DNA of 64,000 nt from Bacteroidota bacterium (lineage in GTDB: Bacteria > Bacteroidota > Ignavibacteria > Kapaibacteriales > UBA2268), in the NCBI GenBank assembly GCA_004322215.1, contig SCSM01000011.1, positions 310,001 to 374,000 on the forward strand, read 5' to 3'. The position numbers were made by a program, and so were the translations under genes. Under the pieces are notes generated by a model. It ran no database searches and was not told the DNA's origin. It worked only from the letters and a program-made list of their open reading frames with translations. This document shows, piece after piece, positions 39,741-47,539 of this stretch (its first letter is position 1; each line of letters begins with the position of its first letter).

Positions 39741-41893
39741 AAAAATTCCTTTTGCTTATTGACAGATTAAGTAACTTTTTTTTCAAAAAAAAATTTACTC
39801 CTTTTCTGATTTCAATTTTATTCTTCATTATTTTTGGAATAGCTTTTTATCTTATTTATCTCGATTCGGAAGCAATCAAAGAACAAATTAACGACGATTT
39901 CAACCAGCAGCAATTAATTCTTGCGAGACAGTCATCTGCACAATTTGAGCTATTCCTTGATAATCTTGAAATCCAGTTGAAAAGCTTAAAATGGTTTGCC
40001 GAAGATACCGAAGGTAAAATAAGAAGAGTTGCTATGGAAAGCGTTTTAAGACAGAATTCAGACATGGGCATTATTGACATCGGCTTAATTAATGACAGAA
40101 GGAAGTTGATCGAATATTTTAAAATTGAGGGTTTTCCAAAACTCGAACCGGAAAAAATTAAAATTGAATTAAGTGATTTTCATAAAGAAAGTATGACACT
40201 TGCCCCTCTCTCCATCAACAGGAATATTGATGGTAAGATTTTTATCATAAGTTTTATTAAGATACCATTAATATCAGATGGAAAATTAACAGGAGTGCTT
40301 TTTGTACGTCTTGATTTATCAAAACTATTCACCAAATTAATTGGAAATGTCCGCTCCGGTAAATCCGGCTATTCCTGGGTTATTGATGAAAATGCCATTG
40401 CACTCTATCACCCCGAAAAAGACTTTATCGGCAGGAATATATTCGAGGCACGCCGCGAGAAAAAGCCCTATGTGAATTTCAGCCAGATAAACATTATCAT
40501 GAAGGACAAAATGCTCAAGGGTGAGGAAGGGACAGGGATATATGAAAGCTGGTGGCACCGCGACCTGAAAGGGAAAATTACAAAGCTAATCGCATTCACT
40601 CCGATAAAAATCAATGCTCTCGATGATAAAGTGTGGTCTATTGCCGTTGTTGCTCCTATAAGTGAAGTTGCTGTTGCAATTGATAAAGCTTATATCCGGC
40701 ATCTGGGTGCAGAACTATTCATTGCTTTCGGGATGATTCTATTTGCTTTTTTCTTTGCAGCATATCAAAGAAGAATATCTGAGAGCTTAAAGGAAAGGGT
40801 TACCGAACAGCAAGAAATTATAACAAGCATACTTGAAAATTCTCTCGACGCGATAATTTTCACAGATAAAGATAATTTATGCCGGGTTTGGAATAAAGGA
40901 GCAGAAAAAATGTTCGGATATACACCCGAAGAAATGATTGGACACTCTTTCCGCAGGTTAATTCCCGGTGATATTGATGCTGATGAAGAATTAAAACAAA
41001 TCAATGATTTAGTTGTTAAAAACGGATATATATCAAATTATATATCAGAAAGAATTACAAAATCGGGGAAAAAAATTACTGTGAATATCTCCAAAACCTT
41101 AATCAGTTCTCTTAAAGGAGAAATTCTCGGATATTCGATTATCGTGAGAGATGAGACAGAGAAAATAGAGCTTGAACACATGATGTATAACACAGAGAAA
41201 CTCGCTTCAATTGGAACACTTGCCGCAGGCGTTGCTCACGAAATTAATAATCCGCTTGCAGTTATTCTGGGTTTCACAGATTTACTTGTTGATAAATTCC
41301 AACCTGATTCCCAAACCTACAAGGATTTAAAAACCATAGAATCTAATGTCAATCATGCAAAAAAAATTGTCGAAAATCTTTTGGGTTTTGCTCGTATTAC
41401 TGAAGGTTTGGAAGATAATACGGATCCAAAAGCTTGTATTGAAACTGTATCCACTATAGTAAAAAATACTCTATTCACCTCGAAAATCGAACTAAAATTA
41501 AATTTACAGGATAATCTCCCTAACATTAGAGGTGATTCGCGTGAATTTCAACAGGTAATTTTCAATCTTATTAATAACTCTGTTTCTGCAATGAAAAAAA
41601 CTGGTAAAGGAGAAATTAAAATTGATGGTTATGAATCGGGAAATAATATTATAATTGAAATTTCTGATTCCGGTATTGGAATCCCAAACAGAATTAAGCA
41701 AAAAATATTTGACCCGTTTTTTACAACAAAAAAAGTTGGAGAAGGCACTGGATTAGGATTATCTTTGTGCTATGGAATCATTGCAAAATTCGGAGGAAAG
41801 ATTGACTTCCGGAGTATTTCAGAAGAAGATAACCCTGGTTCTAAAACTGGGACTACTTTTATAGTAACGATACCCAAAGTTGATAATAATTAG
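39737..41893 (+). CDS. Membrane sensor histidine kinase (Cache - PAS - HisKA - HATPase)
   Basis: The product is about 718 residues. Two membrane helices (FTPFLISILFFIIFGIAFYLIY and LGAELFIAFGMILFAFFFAAY) flank a periplasmic double-Cache sensor with VRSGKSGYSWVIDENAIALYHP. A PAS domain follows (ILENSLDAIIFTDKDN; MFGYTPEEMIG). The phospho-acceptor His is in GTLAAGVAHEINNPLAVILGF, and the ATPase has the N box FNLINNSVSAM and G boxes DSGIGIPNR and GTGLGLSL. The ORF track starts at 39725; the ATG at 39737 forms an ATGA overlap with the upstream stop and is preferred. The cognate regulator is the next gene. Confidence 0.9.
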   Translation: MKKFLLLIDRLSNFFFKKKFTPFLISILFFIIFGIAFYLIYLDSEAIKEQINDDFNQQQLILARQSSAQFELFLDNLEIQLKSLKWFAEDTEGKIRRVAMESVLRQNSDMGIIDIGLINDRRKLIEYFKIEGFPKLEPEKIKIELSDFHKESMTLAPLSINRNIDGKIFIISFIKIPLISDGKLTGVLFVRLDLSKLFTKLIGNVRSGKSGYSWVIDENAIALYHPEKDFIGRNIFEARREKKPYVNFSQINIIMKDKMLKGEEGTGIYESWWHRDLKGKITKLIAFTPIKINALDDKVWSIAVVAPISEVAVAIDKAYIRHLGAELFIAFGMILFAFFFAAYQRRISESLKERVTEQQEIITSILENSLDAIIFTDKDNLCRVWNKGAEKMFGYTPEEMIGHSFRRLIPGDIDADEELKQINDLVVKNGYISNYISERITKSGKKITVNISKTLISSLKGEILGYSIIVRDETEKIELEHMMYNTEKLASIGTLAAGVAHEINNPLAVILGFTDLLVDKFQPDSQTYKDLKTIESNVNHAKKIVENLLGFARITEGLEDNTDPKACIETVSTIVKNTLFTSKIELKLNLQDNLPNIRGDSREFQQVIFNLINNSVSAMKKTGKGEIKIDGYESGNNIIIEISDSGIGIPNRIKQKIFDPFFTTKKVGEGTGLGLSLCYGIIAKFGGKIDFRSISEEDNPGSKTGTTFIVTIPKVDNN

Positions 41894-41913
41894 TTAAATA
41901 CAGGATAAAAAAT

Positions 41914-42384
41914 ATGGTACAAAAGATATTAGCTGTTGACGATGAACCGGATTTACTCCTTCTACTCGAAAGAATAATCCGGGAAAAAACTCCTTATCAA
42001 ATTTCTGTAACTAATAACTCTCTCGAAGTACCGGGTATTCTCGGACAATGTGAATTCGATATTATAATCACAGACCTGAAAATGCCTGGGATGGATGGGC
42101 TTGATATTTTAAAGTATGTAAAAGACAATAAGAGATTTGAGCAGGTAATTATAATTACCGCTTTCGGTTCTTTGGAAACTGCTATGGAAGCACTATCCCA
42201 GGGTGTATTTGATTATATCACAAAACCATTCAAAAAAGAGCAAATCATTTTCACTCTCGACAGAGCCATGAGATTCCAAACAAATGCGAGAGAGGCAAAA
42301 CAAATAGCTGAGATTTTCATTAAACCACTCGATGAAGCTTTGGAGAGCTTTAAATCAGAGTATATCAGGAGAAAATCCTTATAG
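41914..42384 (+). CDS. Single-domain response regulator (CheY-like) with short C-terminal extension
   Basis: This 156-residue receiver has the acidic pair AVDDEPD, phospho-Asp54 in IITDLKMPGMDG, the Thr in ITAFGS and Lys in YITKPFKK. It has no DNA-binding or output domain; the last 30 residues (QIAEIFIKPLDEALESFKSE) are a charged helix. It starts 20 bases after the histidine kinase and is its probable partner, passing the signal by protein contact, perhaps to a PEP synthase-like paralogue, which is inference. Confidence 0.92.
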   Translation: MVQKILAVDDEPDLLLLLERIIREKTPYQISVTNNSLEVPGILGQCEFDIIITDLKMPGMDGLDILKYVKDNKRFEQVIIITAFGSLETAMEALSQGVFDYITKPFKKEQIIFTLDRAMRFQTNAREAKQIAEIFIKPLDEALESFKSEYIRRKSL

Positions 42385-42699
42385 ATTAAAATATTTCAAT
42401 TAATTTTAATATCTAAACTTTAATGTTTTCATCAATTGGATAAATATGATAAATCTGATTTCGAATTGATAACTTTAAATTCTTAATAATTATTTGATAT
42501 TCGACAATAACAACGTATTCAACCACATCCTGATAACAGAAATTCAAACGAATTATTTTGTATGTTTTCTTTTTTTATGTTAAATTCAAAATGAAGTAAC
42601 AAGGAAATCCTGAAAGTTACAAAAGACAATACCCTTTATATTTAATAACGATAAAATTAATAATTGTATATATAAATTTCAAATAATAAGGATGTCTAT
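42385..42699. other. 315-bp intergenic region before the catabolic cluster
   Basis: AT-rich, with no ORF, clear hairpin or repeat that I can support. It must contain the end of the signalling operon transcript and the promoter of the flavoprotein gene. An AAGGA lies about nine bases before the 42700 ATG. Confidence 0.4.
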
Positions 42700-44664
42700 A
42701 TGAATTTAGGAGAAAAAAAATATCCTCACGTTTTCAGCCCCGCAAGAATAGGGAAAATGGAACTCAAAAACAGAATAAAGTACGCCTCGACAGAAACAAA
42801 TTTTAATCTCAGGGATGGCTTTGTTACGGATGTAGAAGTTGCTTACATGGAAGCACAAGCAAAAAGCGGTGCAGGTCTCGTCACCACACAAGGTGCTTAT
42901 ACAGACCCGGCAGGTGAAGGCAAGGGATATGTCGGTATGATGGGTATCTGGGATGATAAATACATACCGGGATTAAAAAGGATTGCCGATGTAATCAGGA
43001 AACATGGAGCAAAAAGCATGTGTCAGCTTATGCACTGCGGACGGGTTGGTGGAATTGAATTGGATTATACGGTAGGTCCTTCGGTTGTCAAACAGGCAAT
43101 CCCGAGATTTCGCGAGCCAAAAGAAATGTCACTTGAGAAAATTCATTTAACAATACAAGAACACATTAACGGTGCAAGACGTATAATTGAAGCGGGATTT
43201 GACTCAATCGAAATTTCCGGAATTGTTGGCTATTTGATTTCAAATTTTAATTCAAAATACACGAACAAAAGAACTGATGAATATGGCGGCTCAGTTGAAA
43301 ACAGAGCCCGCTTTATGAGAGAAATAATAGAGGGAATCAGAAAAGAAGTAGGTACGGATATTCCAATTGTAATCAGACTTTGCGGCGAAGAACTCCTCGA
43401 CGACAGAGGTGGTAACACCCCTGAGGAATGTCTCCAAATTATTAAAATTGCCGAAAAAGCCGGGATTGATGCTTTGAGCGTTACAATCGGATGGCAGGAA
43501 TCTGCTGTGTCCGTTATTACACGGGATATTCCTATGGGAAACTGGCTGTTTATTGCCGAGAGAATGAAAAAGAATTTGAACATACCGGTATGTATGGCTT
43601 ATCGGCTCTTTATTCCCGAATTATCCGAAAAAGCAATTTCCGAAGGGAAACTCGATATTTGGGAAATGTGCCGTCCTATGATTGCAGACCCCGACATACC
43701 GCGTAAAATCATCGAGGATAGGCAGGAAGATATTATTCCATGCATGGCATGCAATCTCTGCCTTGCCAGATTGTTTCGCGACCAACCGATTACATGCCTG
43801 GTCAGACCTACTGTTGGTTATGAAGCACATCCGGACTGGCAGATTACTTCAGCACCCAAGAAGAAAAAAGTGTACGTAATAGGAGGAGGTCCCTCGGGTA
43901 TGCAATGTGCAATCGTAGCTGCCCGTAAAGGACATGATGTATCTTTATTCGAGAAAAGCAACCGGCTCGGTGGTCAGCTTGCAACGGCATCAAAAGGTTA
44001 TTTTGGAGATGAAGAATTTTCGCGTTTGATTAATTACTTTTCTACTCAATTAAAAAAGAATAATGTTAATGTATTTTTAAACAGAGAAATGACAGAAAAG
44101 GATTTTGCCGACCCGCTTACCGCTCCGGATACAGTTGTACTTGCAAGTGGTTCATATTTATCAAAATCGGATATTCCAGGAGCCAATAGGGATAATGTAT
44201 GCTTTGCCCATGATGTTATTGAAGGGAAAGTTAAACCCGGGAAAAGAGTGTTTATTGCCGGTGGCAGAGGTCTCGGAATAGCGGTAGCCCAGTTTTTACT
44301 CGGTTCCGGAAATCAATATGAAATTACAATGGTTGAATCCCAGAAAAAGCTTGGCAGGGATGTTAATCCCTCTTATATCTGGCGCTACGTAAAAAAACTG
44401 AAAGAAGGAAAGGTAAATGTTTACAAAGCAAGTAAAATTATCGAAATAAATGATGATGGGGTTGTCATTGACAGCCCTGAAGGAGGGAGAGTAACAATTC
44501 CGGTTGACACAATAATTCTTTCGGACCCTTTACATTCAAAAAATGAACTTGCCGAACATCTTGAATATGCTGTCGGTGAGTTGTACACAATCGGCGATGC
44601 TGTAAAACCAAGACGTGCCCATAATGCTACAATGGAAGGATACAGAACAGGACTCAAGATTTAG
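42700..44664 (+). CDS. Old-yellow-enzyme/2,4-dienoyl-CoA reductase-family FMN-FeS-FAD oxidoreductase
   Basis: The 654-residue protein has a TIM-barrel OYE domain at about 1-345, with MELKNRIKYASTETNF at the N terminus, a substrate/FMN region GFDSIEISGIVGYLI, and RTDEYGGSVENRARFMREI. A four-cysteine 4Fe-4S motif follows: CMACNLCLARLFRDQPITC. From about 380 there is an FAD/NAD(P) domain with VYVIGGGPSGMQCAIVAARKG. This is the layout of 2,4-dienoyl-CoA reductase, trimethylamine dehydrogenase and enoate reductases. In a CoA-ester cluster an enoyl-CoA or related reductase is most likely, but the substrate is unassigned. It ends beside a 'ttttaagttttaagtg' tract. Confidence 0.9.
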   Translation: MNLGEKKYPHVFSPARIGKMELKNRIKYASTETNFNLRDGFVTDVEVAYMEAQAKSGAGLVTTQGAYTDPAGEGKGYVGMMGIWDDKYIPGLKRIADVIRKHGAKSMCQLMHCGRVGGIELDYTVGPSVVKQAIPRFREPKEMSLEKIHLTIQEHINGARRIIEAGFDSIEISGIVGYLISNFNSKYTNKRTDEYGGSVENRARFMREIIEGIRKEVGTDIPIVIRLCGEELLDDRGGNTPEECLQIIKIAEKAGIDALSVTIGWQESAVSVITRDIPMGNWLFIAERMKKNLNIPVCMAYRLFIPELSEKAISEGKLDIWEMCRPMIADPDIPRKIIEDRQEDIIPCMACNLCLARLFRDQPITCLVRPTVGYEAHPDWQITSAPKKKKVYVIGGGPSGMQCAIVAARKGHDVSLFEKSNRLGGQLATASKGYFGDEEFSRLINYFSTQLKKNNVNVFLNREMTEKDFADPLTAPDTVVLASGSYLSKSDIPGANRDNVCFAHDVIEGKVKPGKRVFIAGGRGLGIAVAQFLLGSGNQYEITMVESQKKLGRDVNPSYIWRYVKKLKEGKVNVYKASKIIEINDDGVVIDSPEGGRVTIPVDTIILSDPLHSKNELAEHLEYAVGELYTIGDAVKPRRAHNATMEGYRTGLKI

Positions 44665-44680
44665 TTTTAAGTTTTAAGTG
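44663..44680. repeat. Solo copy of the agttttaagttttaagtg tract
   Basis: These 18 bases are identical to part of the left arm that brackets the four-helix-bundle gene (56471-56489). No insert is present here, so it may be a scar or a terminal fragment of that element. Confidence 0.55.
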
Positions 44681-44891
44681 CTGCGTGTTAATGTAAATTT
44701 TGAATTTTGAATATAGTAATTTGAATGATGAATATTAATTTGATAAATAAATGACAAATTTATCGCTTACGATTATATATTAGTAGCAGTGAATAAACAG
44801 CCACCATTCATATCCCGAAGTGGATTATATATTTATAGATTTGATAATTGAAATTTTTTAAAAATCATTAATTATAAAATAGGTGTTAATT

Positions 44892-45389
44892 ATGTCGGTA
44901 GAAATTCCTTTGGAGAAAAAGTTTAAGATTTTATGCGGGATAGCCAGGGCACAACATTTTGCATGGCGTGAAGCATGCAGGCAGTTATGCCCGGAAATTG
45001 ATACAACAGAATTTGTCAATAAAATGTGGGAAGTCTCTGCTCACGATACCGCCAAAGCATATCTGAAAATGTTAAATAAAGATGATTCCGTACCTGCACA
45101 AATAGCTGATTCAATCGTTAAGAGCAGTATAACTATGGGTGAGGATGCAAAAATAATTAAAGGCGATGGGAATGATGAATATTATGTAAGACATGATTCT
45201 TGTCCATGGTTTGATTGGCACAAAAATCTAAATCTTCTTCCCGAAGACAGACCCGGATGCGATACCTGGTATTTTAAGACTGTGGATTTTATTAATGAAT
45301 CACTGGGCACTAATGTTAAAATTGAAACAACTAAGTCATTGCCCGATGGAGACGATTGCTGTATGAGAAGAATTTGGGTTGAGAAATGA
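44892..45389 (+). CDS. ATC (L-2-amino-thiazoline-4-carboxylate) hydrolase-like protein
   Basis: The C-terminal half is rich in conserved-looking Cys, Asp and Trp residues: YYVRHDSCPWFDWHKN, PGCDTWYFKTVDFIN, then VKIETTKSLPDGDDCCMRRIW. This layout resembles the ATC-hydrolase family, named for cysteine synthesis from thiazoline in Pseudomonas; most members have unknown substrates. The ORF track begins with a GTG at 44883, but that codon lies in the AGGTG ribosome-binding site; the ATG at 44892 is preferred, giving 165 residues. Its stop overlaps the start of a small ferredoxin gene, so the two proteins are probably made together. Family assignment is by pattern and not certain. Confidence 0.62.
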   Translation: MSVEIPLEKKFKILCGIARAQHFAWREACRQLCPEIDTTEFVNKMWEVSAHDTAKAYLKMLNKDDSVPAQIADSIVKSSITMGEDAKIIKGDGNDEYYVRHDSCPWFDWHKNLNLLPEDRPGCDTWYFKTVDFINESLGTNVKIETTKSLPDGDDCCMRRIWVEK

Positions 45390-45565
45390 TACCTGTAATT
45401 GATGTTGAAATATGTGATGGCTGTGAAAATTGTATCGAAGCATGTCCTCCTCAGGTAATTTCTATGGTTGACGGTAAAGCAAAAATTGATGAAGGACTTT
45501 GCGAGGAATGTGGAGAATGTGTGAACGAATGTCCTATTGATGCAATTTCATTACTTAGAGATTAA
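45386..45565 (+). CDS. Small 2[4Fe-4S] ferredoxin (not in the ORF track)
   Basis: The frame gives a 59-residue protein with the two cluster motifs CDGCENCIEACP and CEECGECVNECP, the pattern of bacterial 2[4Fe-4S] ferredoxins. Each motif is followed by a hydrophobic strand (QVISMV and IDAISLL). The ATG overlaps the stop of the preceding gene (ATGA), indicating coupled translation. It is shorter than 60 residues, which is why the track omits it. It may carry electrons for the flavoprotein, the acyl-CoA dehydrogenase or the 2-oxoacid:ferredoxin oxidoreductase of this cluster; none of these links is shown directly. Confidence 0.93.
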   Translation: MIPVIDVEICDGCENCIEACPPQVISMVDGKAKIDEGLCEECGECVNECPIDAISLLRD

Positions 45566-45582
45566 TTCAAATATGTAATCGA

Positions 45583-46422
45583 ATGATAGGAAAAAAAATA
45601 TATACTAATCTTGTTGATGCTCTCAATGAGCAGGATAATGTTGAATTGCTTGATTTATCTTTCAAAGAAATTGAAGACTTACCTGCCGATATTGGAAAAT
45701 TGAAAAATTTGAAAAAACTTAATCTTCAGTGTAATGAAATAGAATTATTACCTGACGCCATCTGTAAATTGAAAAAACTTGAATGGATTGATGTTCATAA
45801 AAATTATTTAAATTTTATTCCTGATTGCTTAACAAAATTAGATGAACTGGAATATCTGGACTTGAATGATAACGATTTGGTTTCTCTTCCTGAGAACATC
45901 GGGGAAATGGAATCACTTTTATGGTTATTTGTTAATAATAATAATTTAGTTTCGCTCCCTGATAGCATTATAAATTCTGAAAAAATTATTTTTCTCCTGG
46001 CAGATAATAATATGTTGACTGAAATACCGGGAAAAATCGGGAATATGTCATCAATAACCCAGATGAGTTTTTGTAATAATGAACTCACATCGCTACCGGA
46101 AAGTATCGGGTATATGGAACGTCTGACATCTTTGGATTTGCATAGTAATAAAATAATGAACCTGCCTGATAGTATGGGAAGATTAAAGAAATTGTCAAAG
46201 CTTGATTTGCACTCAAATGATTTAAACAATCTATCTGACAATTTCTTCCTGCTAGAAAATCTTGAATATCTGTTTCTAAATGATAATCATTTGACTGTAC
46301 TTCCGGAAAACATCGGGGAATTAAAAAATCTTAAGTATATAAATCTATCATCAAATAAATTTTCGGATTTGGAAAAAAAACGAATTCAGTCAATTTTGCC
46401 TTACACAGAAATTGATTGGTAA
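45583..46422 (+). CDS. Leucine-rich-repeat protein
   Basis: Nearly the whole 279-residue protein consists of about ten LRRs of 23 residues, for example LKNLKKLNLQCNEIELLPDA and LDELEYLDLNDNDLVSLPEN. They match the xxLxxLxLxxNxIxxLPxx consensus of intracellular LRRs. There is no signal peptide, so it is cytoplasmic. LRR proteins bind other proteins; a catalytic role is not expected. It lies 17 bases after the ferredoxin gene and precedes the truncated dehydratase gene. Its presence inside a catabolic cluster is odd. Confidence 0.85.
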   Translation: MIGKKIYTNLVDALNEQDNVELLDLSFKEIEDLPADIGKLKNLKKLNLQCNEIELLPDAICKLKKLEWIDVHKNYLNFIPDCLTKLDELEYLDLNDNDLVSLPENIGEMESLLWLFVNNNNLVSLPDSIINSEKIIFLLADNNMLTEIPGKIGNMSSITQMSFCNNELTSLPESIGYMERLTSLDLHSNKIMNLPDSMGRLKKLSKLDLHSNDLNNLSDNFFLLENLEYLFLNDNHLTVLPENIGELKNLKYINLSSNKFSDLEKKRIQSILPYTEIDW

Positions 46423-46615
46423 CACTGGAAGTATTTAGAGGAGATAACTATACCAGATAACCGGTATGACAAAAGCAAAAAAATAAAAAAAGCTAAAAAA
46501 GCCATACATCTTCTGATTAGTTACCTTTTAGAAAAAAAGTTTTATTATTAAAAGTACAAGATTATCCATAACTTTGGGACATAATAAATTAATCTTAAAT
46601 AAGCCGGGGTTGATA

Positions 46616-47353
46616 ATGAAGACAGGAGCAAAAATCTTTGAGGGATGTAAAAAAATCGTTTTTGAAGAAAATTATTCATTTGCAAAAAAATGGAAAAAAA
46701 GTTCTTCAAAACGAGTATTAATAGGAATTATACCTAACTATTTTCCAAGAGAAATAATTCACGCTGCTAATGGATTAGCTGTTGGAATAATCGGAGCAGA
46801 ATTAAAACACCCGGAAAATAACTTCAAGCAAAAATCTGCCAAATCTGCATGTAGTATGCTCGAAGGGATTTTTGATTTGGTTAAAAGCGGCAAATATAAA
46901 GATTTTGATGGATTTATTCTCCCCTCACAATGCCTTGCCTTGTCTGGCTTTGATGAAATTCAAAAAATTAAGCAAGAAGGAAAATTTATAAAATATATTA
47001 ACTTTCCTCAATATTTTCAAACTATAATCGGCGACATTCTCAACCATTATTTTGTTTCGGACGTTCTAAAAGAAATTTATAAAATTAATAAAGTTAAAGT
47101 TACATCTAAAACTCTGAATAACTCAATTCAACTTTTTAAAGAAAATTTGAAACTTACAGAAAGAATATTTTCCTTGCGGAAAAAGGGTAATAATAATATT
47201 TCACAGGGTGAACTTTATTACACTGTAATGGCCGGTTTAATGATACCAATCGAAAATCATAATGAAATATTAATGAAAATTATAGAATTATTGGGAGGTT
47301 CTGAAGAGAAAGATGAGAGCATATTTAAAGTATATGCAGGAGCATATTGTTAA
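46616..47353 (+). CDS. 2-hydroxyacyl-CoA dehydratase/benzoyl-CoA reductase-like subunit, N-terminal half only
   Basis: The sequence GIIPNYFPREIIHAANGLAV, then a conserved cysteine region (KSACSMLEGIFDLVKSG) and DGFILPSQCLALSG match the N-terminal half of HgdB/BcrB-type subunits, which are normally about 380-430 residues and bind a 4Fe-4S cluster. The ORF stops at IFKVYAGAYC, where the family continues with the second Rossmann-like half. Nothing similar lies in the next 180 bases. It is probably a decayed remnant or a cluster-less single-domain derivative. The ORF track starts at a TTG (46574); the ATG at 46616 is preferred. A hairpin repeat follows the break. Confidence 0.7.
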   Translation: MKTGAKIFEGCKKIVFEENYSFAKKWKKSSSKRVLIGIIPNYFPREIIHAANGLAVGIIGAELKHPENNFKQKSAKSACSMLEGIFDLVKSGKYKDFDGFILPSQCLALSGFDEIQKIKQEGKFIKYINFPQYFQTIIGDILNHYFVSDVLKEIYKINKVKVTSKTLNNSIQLFKENLKLTERIFSLRKKGNNNISQGELYYTVMAGLMIPIENHNEILMKIIELLGGSEEKDESIFKVYAGAYC

Positions 47354-47434
47354 GTGTTAAATTTTGAAAGTTGAATCTTGAATTGGCATTATAATGCTAT
47401 ACGTAGAATGTAAGTTGAAGAATTAAGCGTGCAA

Positions 47435-47456
47435 GGGTTGACCTACGTGTCTGCCC
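47435..47456. repeat. Imperfect palindromic hairpin after the truncated dehydratase gene
   Basis: Arms gggttgac and gtctgccc form a stem with one wobble pair and one mismatch around a six-base loop (ctacgt). The motif is much more GC-rich than its surroundings and resembles short palindromic interspersed elements. Only this copy is in the window. Confidence 0.5.
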
Positions 47457-47539
47457 GATAATTTCATAATTGAATATTGTTTATTTGAAAATTCTTTCCT
47501 TTGGTCTTGAATTATATATTTCATTTGAGAGATAAATAA

